This document shows, in pieces, positions 8,291-15,904 of a stretch of 64,000 bases of DNA. Positions within the stretch are counted from its first letter, which is position 1. Every line of letters begins with the position of its first letter. The DNA is from Nonomuraea africana. GTDB taxonomy: Bacteria; Actinomycetota; Actinomycetes; Streptosporangiales; Streptosporangiaceae. A program made the position numbers and the translations under genes. The notes below the pieces were generated by a model, which saw only the letters and a list, made by a program, of their open reading frames with translations, had not been told where the DNA came from and searched no databases. The DNA lies in contig NZ_JADBEF010000001.1 in the NCBI RefSeq assembly GCF_014873535.1, positions 2,790,001 to 2,854,000 on the forward strand, written 5' to 3'.

Positions 8291-8654
8291 CCCAAACTCT
8301 GGCTGGACCTTGGCCGCGAAGTCGAGGAGTGCAGGCCTGGACGCCGATCCGGTCACCGGCGCCAGCCTGCACCGGCGCAGTTGTCGTTGACCTTCACACC
8401 TGGGAGCTACCAGCCCGGAATACGCGCAGGCGGTGCTGACGTCGGTGTCCGCCCGGCGGACCCACGCCTACGCCGCCAAGGCCCGGTGGCACGCCGTGCA
8501 GCGCTGCTGGACGGCCACAAGACGATCATCTTTCCACGATAGGCCCCACCAGCATCGGGCGGCCGAACATGTCCGGCGTGAACGACACGGCCCTTGAGCA
8601 GCAACTGAACGGCCAACGGCGTTAGCAAGCCGGGCAGGACGGAGTTACCGCCGT

Positions 8655-8802
8655 CCACCGTTTGGTTGCCGCCCGTGAGGGCCCGCGCGAGTTCGGGGCG
8701 GACGGTGGCGCGGGTGGAGATCTTCTCGGCGAAGATGCGGGTGATGCCTGCGACCTTGAGCGCGTCGGTCTGGGTGTCGAGTGACTGGCGCAGGGTGCCG
8801 CG
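8655..8802 (-). pseudogene. Serine recombinase (resolvase) fragment
   Basis: The frame opens after a stop at 8803 and reads TLRQSLDTQTDALKVAGITR, then IFAEKISTRATVRPELARAL. This matches the segment after the catalytic Ser of resolvases (RVSTxxQxxxxQxDALxxAGxxxIFxEKxSG, then RPELxxAL). The N-terminal strand with the nucleophilic Ser is missing and the downstream part after residue ~42 is unrelated. It is a mobile-element scar next to the truncated LysR gene. Confidence 0.6.
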
Positions 8803-8812
8803 CTACCCCTGC

Positions 8813-9607
8813 TTACGTGGTCGGACCGGAGTACTCCAGGGCCAGCTCGTCGGCCAGGTCGGACGCAATTTCGATGGCGATCTCGATCGCTCGGGCTGCC
8901 AAGGGAGAGTGGGTACGGCCGGCCCGCCAGTGCAGGCAGACCTCGCGTGGGGGAATGGCCGGTCGCAGCTCGTGGACGCGGAGCCGGTCGTCGGACTCGG
9001 CGTCGGCAGCGTGGATGGCGAGCCACGGCAGCACTGCCGATCCCATCCCAGCTCGCACCATCGACAGCAGCGTCTCGTTGCCTGCCGTACGGAAGACGAT
9101 CTTCGGGTTCGCGCCGGCGCGGGTGAATGCCTCCTCCATCCTGGGCTGGTCGCAGGTCGACGGCCAGGCCACCAGCGGTGCGCCGTCGAGCTGGTCCAGC
9201 GGGACAGAATGCTCGGAGAAGGTGCCGCGCCTGGCCACCAGCAGGTACGGATCGTCGAGCAGCTTGACATGCTCGACGTCGCCGTTGAGGGGGCCATCGT
9301 AGAACAGCAGGTCGAGATCGCCGATCTGAGGCGCCTCCGGCTCTTCCTCAGACAGCCGGATGTCGCAGCCGGGGTGCTCGTCGCGCAGCCGACGTACGAC
9401 GACCGGCGAGATCACCGTGGATACGCTCTGGAAGGTGCCGATGTCGATCCGGCCGTCGCCGGCCTGGAACCGGTCCACGGCCTCGGCCAGGGCTGCCGCC
9501 TTCGCCAGCAGCTCGCGTCCGTGCTCGCGGTCGCCGTCGTCGTGCGCTCCGAGTTCCAACGATAAATCCGGGTTCCAACGATCAAAGGGAGAGTCCAATG
9601 AGCACAT
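8813..9607 (-). pseudogene. LysR-type regulator lacking its DNA-binding domain
   Basis: The substrate-binding half of a LysR regulator is complete: HGRELLAKAAALAEAV (end of the linker helix), RIDIGTFQSVSTVISPVVV, LDLLFYDGPL, YLLVARRGTF, DGAPLVAWPS, NETLLSMVRAGMGSAVLPW. The N-terminal winged helix-turn-helix of about 60 residues and most of the linker helix are absent; codons before ~9523 (SPFDRWNPDLSLELGAH) are unrelated and overlap the start of the divergent hydrolase. It therefore should not bind DNA. It probably once controlled a divergent gene now separated or replaced by a deletion. Confidence 0.75.
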
Positions 9608-10305
9608 TCGTGTTGATCCACGGCGGAGGAGACGTCGGATGGTCCTGGCACCTGGTGGAGGCCGAGCTACGAGCGCGTGGGCACGACGTGCTGGCTCCCG
9701 ACCTTCCGGGTGATGACGAGTCGAAGACCCTGGCGGACTACGCCGACGCCGTGGTCGAGGCCGTCGGTGACAAGCAGGACCTGGTCGTCGTGGGCCACTC
9801 GTTCGGTGCGTTCACCGCCCCGTTGGTCGCCGATCGGCTGCCCGTCGATGTGCTGGTCCTCCTGGCCGGCATGATCCCGTCGCCAGGTGAGTCGCTGGAT
9901 GAGTGGTGGGCCAACACCGGCTGCCAGAGCGCGGTAGAGGAGCAGGCCAAGCGCGATGGCGGTTTGACCGGCAGCGCGGATCCATTCGTGAGCTTCTACC
10001 ACGATGTACCCCGGGAGCTGGCCGAGGAGGCGATGGGCAAGGAGCGCGACCATCCGTCCAGGGCCGCATCGGCCGCTCCGTGGCCGTTGGATGCGTGGCC
10101 GAACGTGCCGACGAGGTTCGTGCTCTGCAGCGAGGACCGCTTCTTCCCGCCCGACTTCTTTCGCCGGCTGGTGCCCGAGCGTCTGGGTATCGTCCCCGAC
10201 GAGATCGCGGGCGGCCACTGCGTCGCACTCAGCCGCCCCAAAGAGGTGGCGGACATGTTGGCGGGCTACGCGGCTACCGCGTCTGCCACGAGGATCGAGC
10301 AGTGA
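9598..10305 (+). CDS. Alpha/beta hydrolase
   Basis: 235 aa. Ribosome site AAAGGGAGAG lies before ATG 9598. Signatures: oxyanion-hole region FVLIHGGGDVGWSWH, nucleophile elbow VVGHSFGAF (Ser68), acid on the loop CSEDRFFPPDF, and catalytic His in IAGGHCVALSRP. The pattern is that of the AB_hydrolase_6 group which includes salicylate esterase-like and pyrethroid-type plant esterases and many small bacterial hydrolases. Cytoplasmic; substrate unknown. It stands divergent from the truncated LysR gene with a start overlap of 10 bp, so its original regulation may be lost. Confidence 0.88.
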   Translation: MSTFVLIHGGGDVGWSWHLVEAELRARGHDVLAPDLPGDDESKTLADYADAVVEAVGDKQDLVVVGHSFGAFTAPLVADRLPVDVLVLLAGMIPSPGESLDEWWANTGCQSAVEEQAKRDGGLTGSADPFVSFYHDVPRELAEEAMGKERDHPSRAASAAPWPLDAWPNVPTRFVLCSEDRFFPPDFFRRLVPERLGIVPDEIAGGHCVALSRPKEVADMLAGYAATASATRIEQ

Positions 10306-10503
10306 ACCGTTCCTCGGCGGCGGCTGGCCTGCCGGGCGTCGAGGCATGGACGCGGCCCGCGCAGACCGCCGCGCCGAGAGGCAGGCGCTTGGCCACGTCG
10401 AGGACGAAGATGGTCGTTTTGACGACTGGGGACACCTTCGGGAGTGGAGGGCCAACCCGGCCTGCCCGATCCCGACACTGCCCGACGAAACCACAGATAT
10501 TCC

Positions 10504-10532
10504 TTGACACGAATATTCTCTATAGAGAATAC
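10504..10532 (+). promoter_or_regulatory. Promoter with 18-bp palindromic operator for the arsR-type gene
   Basis: TTGACA (10504-10509) is a good -35. The perfect palindrome TATTCTCTATAGAGAATA (10514-10531) fills the spacer and the probable -10 (AATACT). The coding start follows at 10535 or 10541, so the transcript may be almost leaderless. A palindrome placed on the promoter is what an autorepressing ArsR protein would use. Confidence 0.65.
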
Positions 10533-10534
10533 TT

Positions 10535-11407
10535 ATGTCCATGGACGCACTCCTCACCGCGCTGGCCGACCCGGCCCGCTGGCGGCTCGTGAGCCTGTTG
10601 GCCGAGCGGCCCCGCTCGGTCGGTGTCCTCGCCCAGCTCGCCGAGGCGCGCCAGCCGCAGACGACCAAGCACCTGCAAGCCCTTGAACGCGCCGGCGTCG
10701 TCACCTCCCAGCGCACCGGCCAGCGCCGCATCTACGCGCTCCAGCCTGGTCCCCTGCGGGAGTTGGCGGCTGCGCTCAGCCGGCTCGCCGACACCGCCGA
10801 CCAGGCCGGTGGCTCGCGCGAGACCTACGACCGCTACGGGCTCAGCCTCCACGCGGAGCGGCTCGCCGCGAAGGAGCCGGGGTGGGCCGACAGCCGCTCG
10901 TTCAGATTCCTCCGGTCGCTGACGGGACCTCCCGAGCTGGTCTGGCGCCACCTGACCGAGACCTCCCTGCTCGCCCGATGGTGGACGCCGGACGACCTGC
11001 GCGTCTCCGAGCTCGTCTTCGAGGCGCGACCGGGCGGGCGGATCGTCCACGAGTACCGCGATGCCGAGGACGCCGACGGCTCCGACCTGGTCGCCGGGCG
11101 CGCGCAGGGAGTCGTCGACGACGTACGCCCGGGTGAGCGCCTCGCCTACCGTCTCTCCCCGCTGCTTCCCGACGGCGGCCTCGCCTTCACCGCCCACGTC
11201 GACCTCGGCCTTCGGCCCACCGATACCGGCACGGACCTCGACGTCCACTGGCGGATCACCGACAGCACGGTCGACTCCGCGGACTTCATCGCAGGCATCG
11301 AGATCGGCTTCGGCCAGAGCCTCGACAAGCTCGCGGCGACCCTCGTCGCGGATTCCGACAGCACCGACGACACCGGGCACGACACCGATACAAGGAGCAC
11401 GAAATGA
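10535..11407 (+). CDS. ArsR-family regulator fused to SRPBCC (AHSA1-like) domain
   Basis: 290 aa; alternative start ATG 10541. Residues ~1-80 are an ArsR winged helix (LLTALADPARWRLVSLLAE, then RQPQTTKHLQALERAGVV as the recognition helix, and GQRRIYALQP as the wing). Residues ~120-270 are an activator-of-Hsp90-type SRPBCC domain (LTGPPELVWRHLTETSLLA, WWTPDDLRVS, FEARPGGRI), a hydrophobic-ligand pocket. No metal-sensing Cys pair is present, so a hydrophobic effector bound by the SRPBCC domain is the natural inference. ATGA overlap with the following reductase shows one operon; the palindrome at 10514-10531 suggests autoregulation. Confidence 0.88.
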   Translation: MSMDALLTALADPARWRLVSLLAERPRSVGVLAQLAEARQPQTTKHLQALERAGVVTSQRTGQRRIYALQPGPLRELAAALSRLADTADQAGGSRETYDRYGLSLHAERLAAKEPGWADSRSFRFLRSLTGPPELVWRHLTETSLLARWWTPDDLRVSELVFEARPGGRIVHEYRDAEDADGSDLVAGRAQGVVDDVRPGERLAYRLSPLLPDGGLAFTAHVDLGLRPTDTGTDLDVHWRITDSTVDSADFIAGIEIGFGQSLDKLAATLVADSDSTDDTGHDTDTRSTK

Positions 11408-12003
11408 CCAACTCGACCGGCCGCAGGGTGACCGCGAACCTGAGCCTCACCCTCGACGGGCGTTACAACGGTCCTGGCGGGCCCGGCGATTTCGGGGCGT
11501 TCGCCCCGTATGTGACCACCGAGGTCGCGCGAGACCACATGACCCGCATCTGGGAGGGCGCGACGACGGCGCTGCTCGGCCGGCTCAATGCCGAGGGTTT
11601 CATGGGGTACTGGCCGCCGGTCGCCGAAGACGACAACGCCGATCCGCGTGATCGCGGATACGCGAAGTGGCTGGTCGACACGGAAAAGGTGGTCTTCTCG
11701 ACCACCTTGACCGAAGCGCCGTGGGAACGCACCCGCGTGGTGAACGCCCCCGCCGCGGACGTCGTCGCCGAACTCAAGGCCACCGGTGAGGGCGACATCC
11801 TCGTCAACAGCAGCGCGAGCATCATCAAGGCGCTCCTCTCGGCGGACCTGCTCGACCGGCTGTACCTCATGATCTTCCCCGAGATCGCCGGGGGTGGGCA
11901 GCGACTGTTCGACGACGGCCTGCCTGCTTCGAAGTGGACGCTCACGCACCAGGAGACCGGCGAGCTGGGCGAGGTCGCCATGGTCTACGACCGAGTCCGC
12001 TGA
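11404..12003 (+). CDS. Dihydrofolate-reductase-family (RibD C-terminal-like) reductase
   Basis: 199 aa; ATG 11404 overlaps the stop of the ArsR-SRPBCC gene by 4 bp, so translation is coupled. The sequence has the RibD_C/DHFR-like layout: VTANLSLTLDGRYNGPGG at the N-terminus, TTALLGRLNAEGF, KVVFSTTLTEAPWERTRVV, GDILVNSSASIIKALL and DRLYLMIFPEIAGGGQRLF. These proteins are NADPH-dependent reductases of unknown substrate, commonly encoded beside ArsR/SRPBCC genes. It is not the essential folate DHFR. A strong terminator follows. Confidence 0.88.
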   Translation: MTNSTGRRVTANLSLTLDGRYNGPGGPGDFGAFAPYVTTEVARDHMTRIWEGATTALLGRLNAEGFMGYWPPVAEDDNADPRDRGYAKWLVDTEKVVFSTTLTEAPWERTRVVNAPAADVVAELKATGEGDILVNSSASIIKALLSADLLDRLYLMIFPEIAGGGQRLFDDGLPASKWTLTHQETGELGEVAMVYDRVR

Positions 12004-12058
12004 GCCGGCCGATCAGCGCACTCAGCCGGCGAGGTGGCCCCAGCTCGAAGCCCCGATA

Positions 12059-12099
12059 GTTGCGTCACGGCGGTCGCGCCGAGCTCGCCGTGACGCAAC
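12059..12099 (+). terminator. Strong hairpin after the arsR-dhfr operon
   Basis: Perfect 14-bp inverted repeat GTTGCGTCACGGCG / CGCCGTGACGCAAC with a 13-nt loop. No U-tract follows, as is usual for actinomycete terminators. It lies 56 bp after the stop of the operon. Confidence 0.7.
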
Positions 12100-12375
12100 C
12101 CGGTCAGAGCCCGCCAGGGTCCTACTCGCTGGGGTCCTGGTGAGTTCGTCGGCGAGGCTGCGCAGTTCGACGGCGAACGCCGCCCGGGCGCAACGCCAAC
12201 GCCCGCCACCACGACGTCCTGGCCGCCGAACGCAAGGAACGCGCCCGGATCAGAGGTGAGAAGGGCATCCGCTGGGGCGGACGCCCTCTCAAAGCCGCAG
12301 CCTGCACAACCCGGCGAACCTACGTGGCCACAGCACCAGCAGTCGAGCGGGGACGAAGAAGTGCCGGATGGGGCC
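12100..12375. other. Intergenic stretch with possible coding remnant
   Basis: On the + strand one frame reads HHDVLAAERKERARIRGEKG then IRWGGRPLKAA (about 12200-12300), which has the composition of the C-terminal tail of a transposase or recombinase helix-turn-helix protein. No start, no domain and no family could be fixed. Convergent with the DUF1707 gene. Confidence 0.3.
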
Positions 12376-12918
12376 TCAACGCCGCGCGTGGCGGATCTTC
12401 AACCGTCCTAACCCCATGGTCCCGGAGATCCGGATCTTCGGCCCGCCGGGGCGGGAGCGCCGCCGGGTCTTGTAGAGCGGGTCCTTCCACCCGGTGCGCA
12501 GATCCTCGACGTCGACGATCGCGTCGCGAGGCACCGTGATCTTGGCTCTGCCGGTGCCGAGTTGCAACTCGATGTCGACTACCGGATGGTCGATGACCGC
12601 CCGGGACAGGTCCAGGTGCACCCTTCCGAGTGCGGACTCGACCTTGAGGATCCGAGGGACCCGCCATGCGCCGCGCCGCTGGATCCGTCCGCTGACGGCG
12701 GCAATCGTGGACGTGGTGCCCGCATTCTCCTCCGGGAGCGAGGCCAGAGCCGACACGAGCTCGCTGGGCGTCTTGGCGGTGAGCACCTGGTGGAGGCGTT
12801 CGTTCATCTCCTCGTGTGAGATGTGCCCTTCGATGTACGCCTCCTGCAGGCGCTGCACGGCCGTGTCGCGTTCGTCTTCGCTGATCAGTGACGGCGGGCC
12901 TTCCGGCAGGGACGTCAC
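12376..12918 (-). CDS. DUF1707 / SHOCT-like domain protein
   Basis: 180 aa from GTG 12918. The N-terminal ~60 residues are the DUF1707 domain: ISEDERDTAVQRLQEAYIEG, then HISHEEMNERLHQVLTAKTPSEL, a short helical domain common in actinomycete membrane and regulatory proteins. Residues ~85-170 form a beta-rich domain (KVESALGRVHLDLSRAVI, VDIELQLGTGRAKITVPRD) like the C-terminal LiaF/'cell wall-active antibiotic response' domain. No membrane helix. It follows the ABC permease gene by 4 bp and is likely in the exporter operon. Possible role in envelope-stress response is inference. Confidence 0.85.
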   Translation of the reverse strand: MTSLPEGPPSLISEDERDTAVQRLQEAYIEGHISHEEMNERLHQVLTAKTPSELVSALASLPEENAGTTSTIAAVSGRIQRRGAWRVPRILKVESALGRVHLDLSRAVIDHPVVDIELQLGTGRAKITVPRDAIVDVEDLRTGWKDPLYKTRRRSRPGGPKIRISGTMGLGRLKIRHARR

Positions 12919-12922
12919 CGTT

Positions 12923-13744
12923 TCACCGTCCCCTGCGCTTGTAGGTACGGACCGACAGCGGGACGAACACCACCAGCAGCGCAGCCGACCAGAGCAGGAC
13001 CGCGGCCACCGGATGCGCGAGCGGCCAGGCCACGTCGCCGGACGTCACACCCGGATTCCCGAACAGCTCCCGGGAGGCGGCGGTGATCGCGCTCACCGGG
13101 TTCCAGTCGGCCAGGAACCGCAGCCACCCCGGCATGCCGTCGGTCGGGACGAACGAGTTGGACAGCATCGTGAACGGCAGGAACAGCGGCACCATCGCGT
13201 CGGCGACCTGGTCGTTCTTCACCGCCAGGCCCACGTAGACGCCCACCCAGCTCAGCGCGTACCGCAGCAGCATCATCAGCAGGAACGCCCCGGCCGTGGG
13301 TATCAGACCGCGGTGCGGCTGCCAGCCCACCAGCAGGCCCGCCCCCACCATGATGGCCAGGAGCGGCAGGCCGATCAGGGAGTCTGCGCCGGTCTGCCCG
13401 AACGGCACCGCCAACCGCGCCATCGGCATGGAGCGGAACCGGTCCATGACCCCGCGGGAGGCGTCGGTGGCCACCCGCGTCATGACCCCCATCACCGCCG
13501 AGAAGGTCACCATCGAGAACAGCCCGGGCATGAGGTACTCGCGGTAGTCGCCGCCGCCCGGCACCTGGATCGCGCTGCCGAAGACGTACCCGAACAGCAC
13601 CACCATGATGGCCGGGAAGATCAGCGCGGCGACGAGTTCCCCGGGGTCCTGCCGCAGCCGTCCCAGCTCGCGGCCGACCAGGGTCAGCCCGTCGGTGAAC
13701 GTCCAGCGCAGGCGGGGGCCTATCGGCGGGGTGAGGGCGGTCAT
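12923..13744 (-). CDS. ABC-2 permease, DrrB-like
   Basis: 273 aa integral membrane protein with six hydrophobic segments (near residues 38-58, 75-95, 122-142, 152-176, 183-200 and 240-262). ABC2_membrane signatures include YLMPGLFSMVTFSAVMGV, RFRSMPMARLAV and the LSNSFVPTDGMPGWLRFLADWNPVS motif near the C-terminus, which is typical of DrrB daunorubicin-resistance type permeases. It would form an exporter with the ATPase encoded upstream. GGAGG precedes ATG 13744. The start overlaps the stop of a 23-codon frame at 13741-13812. Confidence 0.92.
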   Translation of the reverse strand: MTALTPPIGPRLRWTFTDGLTLVGRELGRLRQDPGELVAALIFPAIMVVLFGYVFGSAIQVPGGGDYREYLMPGLFSMVTFSAVMGVMTRVATDASRGVMDRFRSMPMARLAVPFGQTGADSLIGLPLLAIMVGAGLLVGWQPHRGLIPTAGAFLLMMLLRYALSWVGVYVGLAVKNDQVADAMVPLFLPFTMLSNSFVPTDGMPGWLRFLADWNPVSAITAASRELFGNPGVTSGDVAWPLAHPVAAVLLWSAALLVVFVPLSVRTYKRRGR

Positions 13745-13812
13745 GAGCCCTCCTTCGTCGGTCTCATGACCAAGGTTCTGTGCTTATTGATGACCTCGAC
13801 AAGCTCGGTCAC
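13741..13812 (-). CDS. 23-codon linking ORF between ATPase and permease genes
   Basis: GTG 13812 overlaps the ATPase stop (GTGA) and the TGA at 13741-13743 overlaps the permease start (ATGA). The encoded peptide (MTELVEVINKHRTLVMRPTKEGS) is in a different frame from both neighbours. It would let ribosomes pass from one exporter gene to the next without release. Whether the peptide has any role beyond coupling is unknown; it may be only a product of sequence chance. Confidence 0.35.
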   Translation of the reverse strand: MTELVEVINKHRTLVMRPTKEGS

Positions 13813-14753
13813 GAGACGTTCTCCTTCCGGTCGGTGAGGCGCAGGAACACCTCGTCGAGGGTGGGGCGGCGCAGGCTCACGTCGGCCGCGGCGACCCCTG
13901 CGCGGTCGAGCTCGCGCACGATGTCGGCGAGCCGGAAACCGCCGCCGGGCAGGGCGACGCTGAGCTGGTCGGCGCCCGTCATCGTGGGATCGGTCCCGAC
14001 CAGGGCGTTCAGCGCGGTCGCCGCCGGACGCAGCGCGGCGGGGTCTTCGAGAACGACGTCGAGGCGGTCCCCGATCGTGGCCTTCAGCTCGTCGGGAGTG
14101 CCCGTGGCGATGACCTGTCCGTGGTCGATGACGGCGATGTCGTCGGCCAGCTGGTCGGCCTCGTCCAGATACTGCGTGGTGAGCAGCACCGTGGTGCCCT
14201 CCGCCACCAGCTCGCGGACGCTGTCCCAGATCTCGCCGCGGCTGCGCGGGTCCAGGCCGGTGGTCGGCTCGTCCAGGAAGAGCACCTCGGGGCGCAGGAT
14301 GAGGCTGGTGATCAGGTCGAGGCGGCGCCGCATACCGCCGGAGTAGCCGGCGACCTGACGATCGGCGGCGTCCATCAGACCGAAGCGTTCGAGCAGCTCG
14401 TCGGCCCGCTGGTGTGCCTCGCGCCGGGACAGGTGGTAGAGGCGCCCGAACATGCGCAGGTTGCCACGGCCGGTGAGCTTCTCGTCCACGGCGGCGTACT
14501 GGCCCGCGAGCCCGATCCTGGCCCGCACCTTGCCGGCCTCGCGGACGACGTCGTATCCGGCGATGCGGGCGTGCCCGGCATCGGGATCGGACAGGGTCGC
14601 CAGGATGCGCACCGCGGTCGTCTTCCCCGCGCCGTTCGGCCCCAGCACGCCGCAGACCGTTCCTCTCGGGACGCTCAGGTCCAGGCCCCGCAGCGCATGG
14701 GTGTCACCGAAGGACTTGTGCAGCCCTTCGGCGACCACGATCGGATCCGCCAT
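13809..14753 (-). CDS. ABC transporter ATP-binding protein, DrrA-like
   Basis: 314 aa. Walker A GPNGAGKTT (~residues 38-46), Q-loop in RIGLAGQYAAVDE, signature YSGGMRRRLDL, Walker B VLFLDEPTTGLDP, switch His region replaced by the usual LLTTQYLDEADQLADDI. The C-terminal ~80 residues form the DrrA-type extension ending SLRRPTLDEVFLRLTDR. Energises drug or lipid export together with the DrrB-like permease. The gene heads the operon and is divergent from a TetR gene, with two operator-like repeats between them. Confidence 0.95.
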   Translation of the reverse strand: MADPIVVAEGLHKSFGDTHALRGLDLSVPRGTVCGVLGPNGAGKTTAVRILATLSDPDAGHARIAGYDVVREAGKVRARIGLAGQYAAVDEKLTGRGNLRMFGRLYHLSRREAHQRADELLERFGLMDAADRQVAGYSGGMRRRLDLITSLILRPEVLFLDEPTTGLDPRSRGEIWDSVRELVAEGTTVLLTTQYLDEADQLADDIAVIDHGQVIATGTPDELKATIGDRLDVVLEDPAALRPAATALNALVGTDPTMTGADQLSVALPGGGFRLADIVRELDRAGVAAADVSLRRPTLDEVFLRLTDRKENVS

Positions 14754-14762
14754 GATCCCTCC

Positions 14763-14821
14763 ACTGGGTACGTTGTACGCGGTTATGGCGGCCAGACTAA
14801 GTTACTGGGTACTATGTACGC
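14763..14821. promoter_or_regulatory. Two TetR operator-like repeats between exporter operon and tetR
   Basis: ACTGGGTACGTTGTACGC (14763-14780) and ACTGGGTACTATGTACGC (14804-14821) are near-identical direct copies, 41 bp apart (about four helical turns). Each holds an inverted repeat GTAC-N3-GTAC. One lies just upstream of each divergent gene, which fits control of both by the TetR protein. Confidence 0.7.
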
Positions 14822-14838
14822 AAGTAGGGGGTGGAACG

Positions 14839-15609
14839 GTGACCGACGCCGAGTACGTGAACATCTGGATGCGGCCCGAGCGCCCGGCCCGCGGGCCGAA
14901 GCCGGCCTACAGCCGCGCGCAGATCACCGAGGCGGCGGTCCGGATCGCCGACGCCGAGGGGCTGGAGGCCGTCACCATGCGGCGGATCGCCGCCGAGATC
15001 GGCGCGGGCGCGATGTCGCTCTACCGGTACGTCCCGAGCCGCGACGACCTCATCGAGCTCATGGCCGACCGGCTGATGGGCGAGATCGACGTCGCGGGCC
15101 TGCCCTCCGGCGACTGGCGCGCGGACCTGACGCGCTACGCCGACGGCATGCGCGCGATGTGGCTGCGGCACCCGTGGATCATCACCGTGCACCGGTCACT
15201 GCCCAGCTTCGGCCCCAACCAGCTGCTCCTTATCGAACGAGTGATGGGAGCCCTCGACGCCCACGTCTCCATCGACGAGAACCTCGGCCTCATGGCCATC
15301 CTGAACGGCTACATCGAGGGCGCCGTCCGCGAGGAGATCAGCTGGGCCGAGGAGGTCCGCCGCAGCGGGCTCAGCGAGTCGGAGTGGATGGTGCGGAGCT
15401 CCCCGCGCGTCCACCAGCTGGTGAAGAGCGGGGAGTACCCGATCTTCACCAAGATCGTGATGCAGGCGCGCCAGCCGCACCTGAGCCGCGACGACCAGTT
15501 CCGGTACGGGCTGGAGCGCGTCCTCGACTGCATCGCCGCGGCCCTCCCGCCAACGGTCGAGCCTCCGGTCGCGGCGCACCGAGAGGGGCAGGAAGACCGC
15601 GACGATTAG
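14839..15609 (+). CDS. TetR-family repressor of the DrrAB-like exporter
   Basis: 256 aa from GTG 14839, preceded by AGGGGGTGG. TetR_N motif: ITEAAVRIADAEGLEAVTMRRIAAEIGAGAMSLYRYVPSRDDLI in about residues 28-72 (given here in halves: helix 1 region and the recognition helix GAGAMSLYRYV). The C-terminal ligand domain fits the TetR_C group seen next to DrrAB exporters (HPWIITVHRSLPSFGPNQL). The last ~20 residues (EPPVAAHREGQEDRDD) are read from sequence that on the other strand is the tail of an ABC permease remnant, so the original C-terminus may have been altered. Confidence 0.9.
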   Translation: MTDAEYVNIWMRPERPARGPKPAYSRAQITEAAVRIADAEGLEAVTMRRIAAEIGAGAMSLYRYVPSRDDLIELMADRLMGEIDVAGLPSGDWRADLTRYADGMRAMWLRHPWIITVHRSLPSFGPNQLLLIERVMGALDAHVSIDENLGLMAILNGYIEGAVREEISWAEEVRRSGLSESEWMVRSSPRVHQLVKSGEYPIFTKIVMQARQPHLSRDDQFRYGLERVLDCIAAALPPTVEPPVAAHREGQEDRDD

Positions 15610-15712
15610 CAGCGGCCAGGCGATGGCAGCGGCAGCGCGTGCTGCGCTGCCCATGACTCCCCCGCCAGCCCGGGATTGCCGAACAGGTCCCGGATCGCGG
15701 TCACCGTCGCCG
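15550..15712 (-). pseudogene. ABC-2 permease C-terminal remnant
   Basis: On the minus strand VTAIRDLFGNPG is followed, after a frame change, by IAWPLLIVAVFLPLSVRRDRR. These are the two last landmarks of DrrB-type permeases (the SAVTxAxRxLFGNPG loop and the final helix before LSVRRYRR). The intervening 20 residues are partly frameshifted and everything upstream is gone. It overlaps the 3' end of the tetR gene. Confidence 0.6.
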
Positions 15713-15739
15713 ACAAGGGTGTCGGGTGGGGAGTCGTAG

Positions 15740-15901
15740 ATCAACGCCGGCGTCTCCATCGAGGCCGTCCGCCGCCGCCTCGGCCACGCCTCCACCGAGG
15801 CCACCCCGCTCTACGCGCTGCTGGACAAGGTCGCCGACGCCGCGGCCAGACAACGCGCCGAGGAACCTCACGACCACGAGCGACCTCTCACGCTGCGATA
15901 A
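15740..15901 (+). pseudogene. Tyrosine recombinase C-terminal remnant
   Basis: The frame between a stop just upstream and TAA at 15899-15901 reads NAGVSIEAVRRRLGHASTEA then TPLYALLDKVADAAAR. This is the box II end of a phage-type integrase, with LGH and the nucleophilic Tyr (in TPLYALL). The Arg of box I and the HxxR segment are absent. It is unrelated in sequence to the integrase remnant at 5005-5415, so a second mobile element is implied. Confidence 0.7.
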
Positions 15902-15904
15902 AGC

